Positions 48,144 through 59,469 of a DNA stretch of 64,000 nucleotides are shown one piece after another. A program made the position numbers and the translations under genes. The DNA comes from Hymenolepis diminuta (Eukaryota; Platyhelminthes; Cestoda; Cyclophyllidea; Hymenolepididae). The stretch's first letter is position 1; every line of letters begins with the position of its first letter. The stretch spans positions 2,968,779-3,032,778 of the forward strand of contig CAADRB010000003.1 in assembly GCA_900708905.1 (NCBI GenBank), read 5' to 3'. Below the pieces are notes generated by a model. It had not been told where the DNA came from and did not search any database. It saw only the letters and a list, made by a program, of their open reading frames with translations.

Positions 48144-51100
48144 TTTAAAACCAAGTTTTCAGGAAAGAAAGTGAGCAGAACAGGTGCGATTAAATCTGTG
48201 AGACGTTCTCACGACTAATCACCGGAACGTGAGCTCATCTCAATCACTTATTGGTTCTATCGATCGAATAAGGTGATGTCAGATTTCTTCCACTAACTGG
48301 AAGAAATCTCGCGCGATCAATCTACTGAAATGGATTACTTTCAGATGCAAGCCATTTTTTTCTTTTAGAAATTTTTAACTTCAAACGCGTCGTAAACTTT
48401 AAAAAATTTAAAATTTTAAAATTGAATTATTGCGGATGATTATTGGTTTCTTATGATGGAGGCAACAAATTTCACCAGTTTTAATCACAAGGGCAATCCA
48501 CTGGAAGTGAAGGAGAGCTCATCTTTAGAGGAAATAAGGATAGATTAGAGAGAGTAAGAGCCAGGGAATTTAACTTAATCTGAGCTCCTGGAGCATCACA
48601 TCAACAACTTATCTCCGGTTAAAGTTTGACGATCATAATATCTTTTGCATAAAGAAAATCCGGACGTCAGGCTTTCTTATATTTAAATGGGTCTCTCCAT
48701 GAGAATACCTGTTAATAATATGCTGAGAGAGAATACGGAACTGAGCAACTAATCATTGAATGATGACAAAATCGGGAAAATATTTTCATTTTCAGCTGGT
48801 TCCTCGCGACCAGTATATTGAGATACCACTTTAGAAGAATTTACTAGCACTTAGGTATCAGATTTCGCTCCTTAGCTATTCTTCAGGATACACCTTTTAC
48901 CCTCCACCAATAATCACTACGACAACAGAATTGTGAAAAGAGAGAGTTGTCACGGAAAAACTTTATTAGTAATGCTCGGCTTGGTGGGAGAGCAGATCAG
49001 AAGTAGGCGCAGCGGAACACGGCAGTACATTCGTAGTATCACAGATGGGTTTAAATGGATTGGAATAGGAGAAAACAGGTCGGGTCAGATGACTGTAAAC
49101 CTCATCACTCAGGACACACTGCCTCTGTGAGTGAATAGTGTTGAGTTTTTGTATATGGTGCAACCTGTTCAAGCTCACGTTATCTGACAAGAGGAAATGC
49201 GTGACAACCAGTCTCAGGTGGCGAGCTGAAGGGTTCGGTCAGGCTGATTCAGGGAATGAAATTTGTTGGAAGCATAGGAGGGAATTTTCATAAAATAATT
49301 TGGGAATTTACATGGATCTTTTAGTTCGAGAAGTAGTCAATACGTGCTAAAATTGGAAGTGAAAAACACTGAGATATGGTGTATGTAACGTAATGGAAAC
49401 AGAGCACAAAGACTCGAATGACCTAGGGGCAAAACGTCAAGACTGGATCAGGATCATTCGGGTAGAGACACTTGACGGCTGAGTCAAGTCAATAACACTC
49501 AAGTCGCCCTGTCTTAAATGGTGTCTAAATGACACTCTAAACAATCGCAGCTTTTAGACAATGATTCACTTAAAAAAGAAAAATTTACACTTTTTTAGAA
49601 ATTTATATTTGCCAACACCCAGATCTCCAGTTTATGGATCTTTCCTTACTGCTCCCACGGAAAGGAGGCTTGAAATTCAGAAACAATATCTTTAATGGCT
49701 TTTGCATTGTCAGTGGTGTCAAGAGGTTTCCAGAAGATTTTGCAGTGACAGACGATGCCTGCAGTTGTGCCGTGTTGTCAAGCACATTACCACATACAAG
49801 AAGGGAGTATTTCTTTGATTCTCTACTGTGAGATTTCAACAGAATTTCTAGAACACTGGAGACGCTGCAATGATGACGACTGTGGTTTTTGTCGAGACAT
49901 GAAATAGGCTTTTTAAGCCTATTCTGTCCCGATGAGTCAGTCATTGGTGGTCAATTTCTGAACAGGAACTTTTGAGCACTCGAAATTCGACATTTGTAAG
50001 TGTGCAGGATCTTTTTTTCATGCATACATCGGTATGTCCCTCAAAATCCAGGAGAACCACGGGCCATCATCATAACACTCCCCATTGTTTACCCCTATGC
50101 GCCCAGCGGAATTTGCCGAAATCTTTTAAAACATGTTAAGCATAACCCCTCTAATTTCTTATAATCTTCGCCGCTCAAAGAGATAGGGAGAAACGAGAAG
50201 TCGCTAACCGAAGAGTTTTATTGAGTGTAAAGAGAAGACGCGAAAGAATGGGGGAGGCTACGTAAGTGCGAAGTCATACTGACTTAGCGAGTTGATGGCG
50301 TCGATTGCTCTGCAATTGGAAAAGTTCAGGTTACACGATCGCTCATGTCTTGAGGATACGGGATAGTCTCGATGTTGAACCGAATAGTGGGAGAACTTAA
50401 AGGTATTTACAATGAAGGTGAACATAAAATGATTATGACGAAATGATAAAGTCGTAATAAATTTTGTCAGTAAAAGAGTTCCTCTTGTACTCTCGACTTA
50501 ATTTTGTCCTTGTCCCAATTCCCTCTACACAGCTTTTCGAATGTCATCTCTCCAATAAATTTCGAGCAAATCCTATAGTCAAGTCCTCCAACCAGCTTCT
50601 TTCTTTATCATCTCATCTCCCCTTCACATTTGTAGCTCCATTCATTTCCTCCCCACCCTCAACTACTCCTAAATAATAAATATTTTTTCCATGGAACCAC
50701 CTCCGGTGACCCTGATTATAACAGGCAAGAATAATTTATCCTTTTGCCAAATTCCAGAAAAAAAAATACCAAATCCAGGAAATAAACATAAAATCTACGT
50801 AAATATTGCTATAATATTTATATGCCTTTAAAATTTTGTTTATTTCACTTTGTGCTTTCCCTATATTTAGACAAATTACGTCAAATTAGTAGAACTTTCT
50901 AATCTATTTATATTGCCCTCTACTTTGTTTTAATTCACACTTAACTCGAAGAAAACTGAAAGCTAACTGTTAAAATTAGGCTGTTTATGGTATTAATTCG
51001 AATACATCGCACGGGTATACCACATTTCTAGAGTGTGGATATTGGCGAGTTGACGAAGCTCTTGTAGTTGTGTTTGTTAGGGAGCCGATAGAAAATATTT

Positions 51101-51899
51101 CCTCTTTAAGTTAACTCAGGGCCCTTTGGGGTGCCACCTCCCACTCCCTTATGAGAGCAAACCAAGTCAACTAGTCGTGGTCACCCGTAGCATTGCGAAA
51201 AGCATTTTAGTAAGGTACGGAATTTGGAAGGTGGTCAGTGAAGAAGTAGGTGATGAAGAGGCCTCAGGGCAAGAGGCGTTCGACTGTTTTTAGCATTGAA
51301 CTTGAACTCAGTCCTGTTCACCACAGCTCAGCAAATCTAGGAATTCCATTCATTTATTTTGAATGATTTCATACATAACGTGCAATATATTTCGGGAGAA
51401 AATTTGTCAATTTTAAACTACGATCGGAAAAGAGTTTATGACAGAAATGAAGAAAATTGGCACAGGACAAAAAAATTTTAAGCTTTTTTTATTTGACGTC
51501 AGTAGCATTAATAATTAATAAAACATGTTGACTCGTATCATCCTGGCTCATACCAGAAAGATCTAGGCTTCCGCAGGCTTGCAACTCCCTACCCTTGAAG
51601 TGACGTCATCGCTCAATCTCATGAAGGTCGCGAATTCTGTTGCCCACTTTCTTGAATGGATTCGTAAAATTTCAAATTATTAGCTTCTTAGCTTAGTTAT
51701 AAAGGAACACGATGCTATCAGACTATCTTATGTTTTGAACGATTACATGACCGCTTCACCGTTAGAGCTACACGGAGATCTCCGAATTTCACCTTCTCCC
51801 TATTCCTCCGAGCCGCCAAAAATAGTAACCCCCATCTTCAAAGTGTATCTTTGATACCAATGTTTATCAAATGAACTGGGTGTAATATAATATTAACAC
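48144..51899. other. Spacer with a dispersed repeat, no supported gene
   Basis: It contains the repeat at about 49075-49250. A 113-codon minus-strand frame (49603-49944) with plausible composition has no splice context or known domain; I leave it uncalled. Confidence 0.45.
49075..49250 (+). repeat. Dispersed repeat, family 2, copy 1
   Basis: It aligns by eye with 53530-53695. Shared blocks in order are A-G-G-A-C-A-C-A-C-T-G, G-T-G-A-G-T-G-A-A, G-A-G-T-T-T-T, A-A-C-C-T, T-C-A-A-G-(C/T)-T-C-A, T-G-T/C-G-T-G-A-C and T-C-A-G-G-T-G-(A/G)-C-G. The two copies are diverged but collinear. Confidence 0.55.
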
Positions 51900-51940
51900 T
51901 TTATTGAAGAGCAACAAATACAAAATATTTTCTATTTATT
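51900..51940 (-). terminator. Poly(A) signals of the intronless orphan gene
   Basis: Two minus-strand AATAAA hexamers (51935-51940 and 51900-51905) lie 27 and 62 nt after the stop codon. Confidence 0.65.
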
Positions 51941-51966
51941 AGAACAAAACGTCTGTTGACTGCTTC

Positions 51967-52761
51967 TTACGAGATGCTTTCCCTCTGTTTTCTTGACTTA
52001 CCCAATGATCTTTTATGACTCATTCTATGTCTTTTCATGTTGCACAGAGTGCAAGCTTCTGTGAAAATTTGATTCAAATTTGAAATCTTATCCATCTTCC
52101 AGGAAAGTCGCCAAAGTTTGATATTGGTCTTCACCTCAAAACCTGGTTGCAAATTTATTGATGTAAGGGGAACAAACATTCGAAAGAGTCGAATTAAACG
52201 GCCGAAATTGGTTCCCTTCTTACCGTCGAGAATATAAACAAAACGCGGGGAACGGTGACTTCGGAAATACCTTTTAACATCTTTGAAAAATTTCACTGTT
52301 TTTCGCCAGCCGCGAAGATTTTTAGATAGACTGGTCACAATAAACAAGGCGTCAAGCCTGCTAAGAAATTCTGGGAGATTCGTTAAGTGGTCAAAGTCTT
52401 TAGACAAGAAGAAACGAAAATTCGTAGATCGAAGTATGATTTTATTCTCTCGATGAACATTTACTACTGCTTTGCTGACAGCGCTTGCCACTTTGCAGGA
52501 AGTTACAGGTCCACAAACAGCAAATTTCAGGGCTCCATCCTTTACGTTGATCCTACTCAAAGGTGTTTTGGAGATCTTTGTGATGTAGTTGTAACAATTC
52601 AAGCACTGGCGAAGCTTTTCCACCGAATTTAACTCAACGGCAACTCGAAGTCCTCGATAGAGACCTATATTCATCCAGCGAATCCGATTCAACAATTTGC
52701 GCTCTCGTAGTCTCCAATCTCGTAAATGTGTAGGAAACAGTGCCCACCTAAATGATTCCAT
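51967..52761 (-). CDS. Intronless basic orphan protein (264 aa)
   Basis: This is a single long minus-strand frame followed by two poly(A) signals, so it is very likely a real gene. The product is rich in Arg, Lys and Leu and ends in a basic tail (K-R-H-R-M-S-H-K-R-S). A central part (about residues 75-220) alternates hydrophobic strands and helices: A-L-K-F-A-V-C-G-P, then R-L-D-A-L-F-I-V-T-S-L, then R-F-V-Y-I-L-D-G-K-K-G. That pattern recalls a degenerate Ras-like fold without a working P-loop, as in CENP-M, but the resemblance is weak and I cannot assign a family. It has no signal peptide or membrane span. The intronless form could indicate retroposition or a lineage-specific gene. Confidence 0.65.
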   Translation of the reverse strand: MESFRWALFPTHLRDWRLRERKLLNRIRWMNIGLYRGLRVAVELNSVEKLRQCLNCYNYITKISKTPLSRINVKDGALKFAVCGPVTSCKVASAVSKAVVNVHRENKIILRSTNFRFFLSKDFDHLTNLPEFLSRLDALFIVTSLSKNLRGWRKTVKFFKDVKRYFRSHRSPRFVYILDGKKGTNFGRLIRLFRMFVPLTSINLQPGFEVKTNIKLWRLSWKMDKISNLNQIFTEACTLCNMKRHRMSHKRSLGKSRKQRESIS

Positions 52762-53816
52762 GTTGAAAAAATTTGAAATGTTATTTTCTTCAAACTGACA
52801 GTTATATTAACAAAAATCTAACTAAAGTTCAAGTGAATGGCTTTCAGGGATTCCTAATATTAATGTAATCCGACAGTGAAATCAGTTTGTATTGCTGATA
52901 ATGTGTCAGTGATCATTTTCGGTTATTTTTTGAAAAGAATATTTTTCAATCGGTGCGACACGAAAATTGGCTTAAACTAGTCAATAACCTTAACAGACAC
53001 ATCGGTTTCCATGCCAGTCTCTTTAAAGGATCTTTTGAAAAGCAAGAACGCATTTCGTTCAAGGCATACTATCTTTAATGTACATCAAAATCTCCTTTTG
53101 ATAATAGAAAAGAGGAAAATCTATCCACATGGCACGAAAGAACTCCATTTTATTCGGTCTGTCAATGAGCTCTGAATGTCGTAAACAAGAAAGTCCACAA
53201 GAACCTAGGAGTCTGATTCTGGAATATGAACTTTTGTTTTCCACCTTCTAAGTATCTAATTTCATTTCATTTTGATTATGATCCTCCTTTTAGCTGTTTG
53301 TTGTAGGAGAATATACTACAGCAACTTATCGAGGAGGCTGTAGAGTTCTTGCTAAGCTATCCTAAAATTGTCTCCGCACAAAAGGATGGACATAAGAGAG
53401 AGAGATCGTAGGTTTCAGAGTTACGTTGAACTCAACAGAGTTTGAGAGAGCGTATGAGGGCCAAACGTGCAAATCTACAAAAGGATTTTCATACGATTGA
53501 AGTGAAAGTAAACTAATTAGGTAGGACGATGAAACACGTTCGACCTATTAGGACACACTGACCCGGTGAGTGAACATTATCGAGTTTTCCGTATTTAAAG
53601 TAACCTCATCAAGTTCAGGTCGCTTGACCGTTGGTCATGTGTGACGCATCGAGCATCAGGTGACGAATTGTATCGTAAAGTCGAGCTGACTTATATTAAC
53701 AAAAATTTATGAATTAAGCGATTGAAATTATATGAAATAGTTTAGGAAATATAGATTGAAAGAATCAATGAATGTGATCACTGCATTACACTATTTAACA
53801 CCTTATTTGGAGCTCT
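52762..53816. other. Spacer with dispersed repeat family 2
   Basis: It contains the second copy of repeat family 2 (about 53530-53695). No gene is seen. Confidence 0.5.
53530..53695 (+). repeat. Dispersed repeat, family 2, copy 2
   Basis: The diverged, collinear partner of 49075-49250, in the same orientation. Confidence 0.55.
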
Positions 53817-54407
53817 ATGGAGGCTCATGCACCATCATTTCAAGCAGAAATTGGTAGTTACAAGTGTCTATATACGAAGCTTTCATCGCAAAACGAAACG
53901 ATGGGTCTTAGGGTAGCTGAGAGCGAAATGAGTAGACCAAAGCAAGATAATATAATGGCGACACATTTTGAGTCAGACGGGTGTCTTACAAATGGTGACT
54001 ACGAGAGCTATTCAACGAGCACCAAACTAGAAGAAAGCATGATTCATCCGAAGCAGGGTAGGATTTCCCTTCTTTGGACCATTGAGGTTATAATCCTGAA
54101 GCATATTCACAAAAAAATTCCGCGGTCAGCAATCGCGAGACTGATCCAACAGGGTCAGTGGAAGATGAAAATTGTGAATTCCTCGGTGACGGCGATACCA
54201 CTTTTAAATCCCTCAACTTTGGTCAAATCTGTTCTACTAGACACCTCTCATTTCGATTTAGTGCCTTCAACAGACGGTTACTGGAAAGTGAATATTTTTA
54301 CTTTTATAAGTGCTGGAGAGAACAGCGATAGGGAACAAGATGAAAATACTCCTATCACGGAGAGAACCTTAATGAGAAGTAGCAAGACTATAGTTTACAA
54401 AATATGA
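53817..54407 (+). CDS. Hypothetical protein with a degenerate forkhead-like domain
   Basis: A single intact frame of 196 residues. Residues 84-112 (S-L-L-W-T-I-E-V-I-I-L-K-H-I-H-K-K-I-P-R...) align without gaps to the forkhead segment S-Y-I-A-L-I-x-x-A-I...K-R-L-T-L-N-G-I-Y-E-F-I. Residues 136-150 (V-K-S-V-L-L-D-T-S-H-F-D-L-V-P) align with I-R-H-N-L-S-L-N-D-C-F-V-K-V-P, and D-G-Y-W-K-V (153-158) with the G-x-Y-W wing motif. The DNA-contacting N-x-x-R-H-x of the recognition helix is replaced, and the loop before it is several residues longer. If the match is real this is a fast-evolving Fox relative that may have lost normal DNA binding. Otherwise it is an orphan frame. No poly(A) signal is obvious. 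Confidence 0.45.
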   Translation: MEAHAPSFQAEIGSYKCLYTKLSSQNETMGLRVAESEMSRPKQDNIMATHFESDGCLTNGDYESYSTSTKLEESMIHPKQGRISLLWTIEVIILKHIHKKIPRSAIARLIQQGQWKMKIVNSSVTAIPLLNPSTLVKSVLLDTSHFDLVPSTDGYWKVNIFTFISAGENSDREQDENTPITERTLMRSSKTIVYKI

Positions 54408-56135
54408 CTTCTTTACACTGTTGTAACAAATAATGAGTATATTTCTGTCTACGATCTAGTTGCCCAATAGATATCTCCATACAACAATTGACTCCCACCC
54501 AGAGAGATCAAATAAGTCAGAAATGAAGTTACTTCAAGACATTTTATTGGCTCGACATACTAACAAAATGATAGCAATTTACGTTCCGACTAACTACCAG
54601 TCCGTCAAGAACGGCCTGTAAAGCATATTGATATGGGTCATGAGTAACTTAGAGATAAAAGATTTTGTGGGGGCTGGAAAATGCAGACCCCCAGGCAGGG
54701 AAATAAACCGAAACCAGGCTATGCTTGCAACCACACCCATCAATAGAAGAGTTCCATCATTCAAAGCACCTAATTGTCTGCTACTGACGAAGAGATGGGC
54801 TAATGGAGATGAAGCACGCCGACGAAGTGCCAATGCGTATGGGACTAGCCTCCGACTGCATGCTGTCTTGTCACGTGCGTGACATGGCCACCTCTCCGCG
54901 CCCTTTCCCAGCTTTTCCTCACTGTATCATAACCTTCCAACGAATGGTTGTACCTCAAGCCGACTTTTTATCGTAAAATGTCTGCGATGAGTACTTCCAT
55001 CTAAGCTCGACCCGTCTTGTACTACTAGCATGTGCATACTTAAACAAGCAATTCGATGAGAATACGATTGAGGAATCCCTCATATTATGACTGCAAACCT
55101 TATTTACCTACACCCTGATTACTGGGTTCCTACTCATTATGCAAATGGCTCCTTAAGCAGGTTTTTTCGATTTTCCTACTTTAACTATTACGTAGGTTTG
55201 GAGGCTGATACTAATTCTCCACTCCACTGTTCTCACTACTCCGGTATCCCTCCAGTCGTGGATTGGTGAGGTACTCAAGTCTAAGAAGAGAAATAGAATA
55301 GCAAGTTTTCTCTGAGACTGGATTTACGATTTGCCTAGATAAGCTAATATATGGATTTTAAGCATAACCTAACGGACAAGGAACAAAGAGCTTCTAAATT
55401 AATTGGAGTCCTTAAATGACCAGATATAAAATCCGATGGTAACATAATTTCACCTTTAATAATATTACATAACTCCGGAATTTCAATAAAGAGAAACAAA
55501 GCCAAATCAAACATGTTTTTCCTTTCATAAACGAAATATAAAGTAAATGCGACATTCGATGGCTTGACCGTAATCTATAAAGTTAATGGAATTCAAAAAT
55601 GAGCACTAGAAATGAATATTCGAATGAGATTTACGTCGAATGCTAAAAGACTATATCTAACTTGAATACTCATAAAATAGAATACACTTCAAGAAAAGAC
55701 TCAAATAATATTGCCGCATATTTTAAAACACGCATAATCAAACGCCGTCACCAAAACTTAGTTCAAGTTACACTGCGAAGGCTAAAAAATATCGAACCGA
55801 ACTCATTTACATTGTGCAAATAACTGTCAAAGCTTCCAAAAAAGTGGAGAAACCGACGTATAGAAGAGCATTTCGAGGGAGGATTCAACGTTGTTCTGTT
55901 ACTTCCCTAGATAGGCCTTTTTTATGTGAACACGAAATAATCAGAGGGTGAGGATAAATGACAATAATCCGCAAGCCTCTTATATTGAAAACTTTGTTCA
56001 AACTGCATTAATATGAATCATGCAGTTGAAATAATCACAAAAAACTAGCTGGAACGGACCAAACAGGTGAGGAGGCACGAAAAATCGACTGGATTGCCCT
56101 TATTTGTCGTGATACATTCATGGTTATGTCAAATT
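54408..56135. other. Spacer with a repeat end
   Basis: About 54470-54600 resembles the terminal part of repeat A (A-T-T-T-T-A-T-T-G-G-C-T-C-(G/A)-A-C). Opposite 79- and 84-codon frames at 54594-54882 are not supported. No gene is called. Confidence 0.45.
54470..54600 (-). repeat. Dispersed repeat, part A, partial copy
   Basis: It shares the blocks around A-G-T-(T)-A-C-T-(T/C)-C, A-C-A-(C/T)-T-T-T-A-T-T-G-G-C-T-C with 57740-57795. On the minus strand this contains G-A-G-C-C-A-A-T-A-A-A, so the repeat may carry its own poly(A) signal. Confidence 0.4.
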
Positions 56136-56141
56136 TTTATT
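56136..56141 (-). terminator. Poly(A) signal of LAMTOR4
   Basis: Minus-strand AATAAA about 50 nt after the stop codon. Confidence 0.6.
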
Positions 56142-56191
56142 ATTCAATAGCATAATTAGTCGCGACACACGAAAAGAGAAAAGTCATATTA

Positions 56192-56602
56192 TCACACATT
56201 AACAGGCAAGGTTGATGAACGAAGTCCCTTAAGATCTTCATGAGAATCCGATGGGGATAAATGTCGCTTGACAACATATACAGCATTACCTATCACCGTT
56301 AAGACATAGGCATGCCGAGAACACATTACTAAAAAACACAATCCGAATGAAGTTATAACCTACTTGTAAAACGTTTAAAGGGATTTTCCTGATTAGATGG
56401 AGCCCCTTCTAAAGTCATAAAGACACCAAGATGCCGGGCTAGTTCAACAAATTTGGGGGCAGAGTTCATATCATCAGTTAAATCCCCAGCAGAAAATAGA
56501 ATGCCGCCATCAAAACTGAGAACTAAGGAACCGAGCCATCCAGGAACTTCGGTTTGAAATTTGGCAGCTTGTGCAGCAACATTCATTCCGAATTTTGAGG
56601 AT
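56192..56602 (-). CDS. LAMTOR4: Ragulator complex protein LAMTOR4
   Basis: LAMTOR4 is a roadblock-fold subunit of Ragulator, which holds Rag GTPases and mTORC1 on the lysosome. Exons are 56364-56602 (ATG at 56586) and 56192-56328, with a 35-bp intron (GTAGGT...TTTTTTAG). The product is 119 residues (human 99). It reads V-P-G-W-L-G-S-L-V-L-S...G-I-L-F-S-A-G-D-L...N-P-F-K-R-F-T, matching human I-P-D-Q-L-G-Y-L-V-L-S...A-S-S-G-D-L...V-P-F-K-R-L-S. After the intron comes Y-V-L-T-V-I-G-N-A-V-Y-V-V-K-R, matching L-L-V-T-V-S-G-Q-R-V-F-V-V-K-R. A C-terminal extension of about 24 residues is not in the human protein. A splice acceptor (TTTTTAAACAG) lies 16 nt upstream of the ATG. Confidence 0.93.
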
Positions 56603-57629
56603 CTGTTTAAAAACACATTCCATAAACATATATAATTTACGATTATATTATAATAATTGATGCGTCTTAAGTAAGAAAGACATAACTATTTAAAAGTAAA
56701 AAGAATAGAGCTTAATAGAACAATCCAAAATAATGTTCACCTATGTGTGTGAGCACAAACACTCACAACGCTCGGGCTAAATCAACCTCTAAATCGACCA
56801 TTCGTAATAGCGGTAATTGCATATAGAGATTTAAATGGATTATATTGAATAATATTCGCTTAGACAACCAATATTAATCAATTTTTTAGATAAATGATAT
56901 TTATGAAATTAATTCTGCTTTATAAAACTGAGCATTTGGATTATTTAGTTATCTGACACCTTTTCTGTTTCTTTAACGAATTTTATGAATTAAGAAATGC
57001 TTCCTCCTTGATTATATTGTTCTGCACAGAAAATTGTGTAATATGGATAGGTTATCTTGATAAGTATTCGCCTAGCAGTAATAAACTTACTTGAATCCTG
57101 AAAAATCACCAATTTGACCAAATGAACATATTTAAATTTTTTTCTGATAAAAATGAGCGAATTCATCGTGGTGTACTGTAAGCCAAGGTTACACTGAATG
57201 ACCGACTCAAGTCACTCATGCCGCAGAATTTAACCAGGTATGGTCTATAATCCATCTTAGTTTATTTCGCCATATTGTAATTTAACTCACAAGCTTTCCC
57301 TCGCTCGACTCCGGTCATGTCCAACCCTCAAAATCCGCGGGTGATTATTTACCATTGTGAAGATTTTTATTCACAAGTCTGAGTTAATTGAGTTCGAAGA
57401 CGTTCTTGAAATATACATGTGTGTATTTACTTAATAGTGCCATTCATTGCCATTCAAGCGCGTCCCTATGTAATCATTGCTGACTGGTGAATAACTGTTA
57501 TCCATAGTATTACTGAACGTAGTGCAGTACTATTTTTACGCACACTTTCATTTATTTTTGAGGTTAGAGGCAGTCATTTTACGCGTTTTAATTAGCCATT
57601 GAGAATGTAATCAAGAAATTAATAGAAGC

Positions 57630-57850
57630 TGAAAGTTTTGTAAATTAAGACTCTTTCTCTACACTTTTGCAATGCTTGGAAGTCTAGTTTCTGCAACAAT
57701 GATCTAAACGTCCGTTAGATATTGTTAGACCAGAGTTGAATCAGAGAAAGATAAGACCAAAGCGCCGTAACTCCACGACACTTTATTGGCTCAACAATCG
57801 TATTTTCGAATGTAAATCGCTTTCATATTGCTGATGTGTAGAGATCAAGA
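57630..57850 (+). repeat. Dispersed repeat, part A, copy 2
   Basis: It aligns with 27525-27760 (shared blocks are given there). Its end matches 54530-54600. Confidence 0.5.
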
Positions 57851-58089
57851 CACCGCCGAACCAATAAGTTATTCTCCGAGCAACTTGTCTATTGTTAGCG
57901 GCGCGTGTCTCCGTATTGGTAAGAAAGATGAGCGAATTAGAATAAACTAAAGGAATTTCTTTTGCCAAAACAAAGCACAAACACCTCGTTTTGGAGCCTT
58001 GTTTATCAGTTTCCCAGAAGAAAGTCATATTTGAACTCAAAGTAAACATCTGAAGGATTACTCTCATTGCACTTCATACAATTATGCAA

Positions 58090-58230
58090 AATTAAGTTGA
58101 CATTCGAATGCCTGCGCAAACTGTGTGTAATCACTGTACTTCTCCCCAAATTGCAGGGAAAGGTTACTGATTATCGATTTTTGATCACCTCTATTCGCGG
58201 GGCTCCAATCAAATTTGCCAGAGATATTAA
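58090..58230 (+). repeat. Dispersed repeat, part B, copy 2
   Basis: It aligns with 29545-29660 through A-T-T-C-G-A-A-T-G-C-C-T-G-C-G-C-A-A-A-C and later blocks. Confidence 0.45.
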
Positions 58231-58386
58231 TACCTATCGACCTCAAGACGCGCTGTCCAGGTGCCTCTTCTCAAACTCCCTCCTCGTTCTTCTTTCCCTC
58301 TCTTTACACTTTCACGAATTATAGTCTTTGAGTTAATGTTTGCAGGCAATTGATAATGAGATAGTTTTACTATCAGATCAATGTGT

Positions 58387-58440
58387 GTCGGTAGCGCAGT
58401 GATTAACGCGCTCAATTTCGAAGTGAGTGGTTAGTGGTTT
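58387..58440 (+). repeat. tRNA-derived SINE head
   Basis: G-T-C-G-G-T-A-G-C-G-C-A-G-T-G-A-T-T-A-A-C-G resembles a tRNA 5' half with an A box. The B box is degenerate. Confidence 0.45.
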
Positions 58441-59172
58441 TTGACAATGAACAACCGCACTAGTTACATCAGAATAATAATCAGTGTGTGAATTTCTCTT
58501 CAGGGAGACTCCATGAAACCACTCCTCCACCAAGGATGAGTATTAGAAAGCGCTTTCCTAAATTACTCGCATCCAATTTGAAGTAGTGATCGATTGGGTA
58601 CGTGCTGGTGTGAATGTTCATATGATTGCCATGATGGCTCCACAAGGCGAATTGAGATATTAACAACGGCAATGTGAGTATTCCCTGTTCTGTTTAGAAG
58701 AGTTAGCCTGCATGATTGGCCATGAACGTAACGGAGTATAAATTTCAATAACAACGAGAAGGATCCGCTCCTGAATTTTAATTTATTTGTAAGTACATTT
58801 CAGTCTTGAGATGATTACTTAGCTACAAAATACGTCAAATCATCTTCTAGTTTGAACGTGTTGAGAATATTGCAACATCTGTGAATAGCTTATGTAAGTG
58901 TGTACGCAAAGAAACATTCCTGAGTTAGAAGGCACGTCTACCCATGACCGAGGTTCATGGTGATTTATGATAGCAGTTTTCACTTATGGTAATCTAGTGA
59001 CATATTCATGCTTTGAGAATCCTTACGCTGCGCACCACATACACCCGAGTTTAACACACTTCAGTTCTCTGATTACCATTCAACATGCACACATTTAAGA
59101 TTACCATCTACAATCAGGATGTCTTTCCCTTATTGTAAATTCCTACGTTTCTCTCTCCATTCTTTTTCATAG

Positions 59173-59469
59173 AGATCGAAGAACAGCAACTTTACAGAAA
59201 GTACAGACCCTCCAATAGTAGCATAGAGTTGCCTGTGTTCTCATTAGATCAATTCCCGGATTCATGGGGCAAATTATATCCACGATATTCAGATTTTTTT
59301 GACCGGTCGATCATGTCACCTCGATCTTTTGCTACAGCAGGGCAGGTAGATGAGACTAGCAACGATTTTCAATAATTTCCTCCGACACTTTCATTCAATA
59401 TGAAGTATGAATTTTCAATTGATCTAATGAATTTCGCAGGCGTTATCTGAAATTCTATCCCCGCTATAA
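59173..59469 (+). CDS. 3' end of an unidentified plus-strand gene
   Basis: Exon 59173-59345 follows a TTCTTTTTCATAG acceptor, is open in only one frame, and ends CAG|GTAGAT. It joins in phase to a short terminal exon (59440-59469, after TTTCGCAG) reading A-L-S-E-I-L-S-P-L and TAA. The intron is 94 bp. The peptide contains Y-R-K-Y-R-P-S-N-S-S-I-E-L-P-V-F-S-L and W-G-K-L-Y-P-R-Y-S-D-F-F. No domain is recognised. The upstream exons, with incoming phase 1, are missing. A second frame beyond the acceptor stays open to about 59613 and contains a similar L-K-F-Y-P-R-Y-K-E-Y motif, so alternative splicing or a duplicated exon is possible. Confidence 0.45.

Larger units (their letters stand above)
56603..59172. 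other. Spacer rich in dispersed repeats
   Basis: It holds repeat parts A (about 57630-57850) and B (about 58090-58230) and a tRNA-like SINE head at 58387-58440. Upstream exons of the plus-strand gene ending at 59469 should lie here but were not identified. Confidence 0.45.

Noticed and set aside
49603..49944. 113-codon minus-strand frame
   Set aside because: The composition is plausible, but there is no family, splice site or poly(A) signal to support it.
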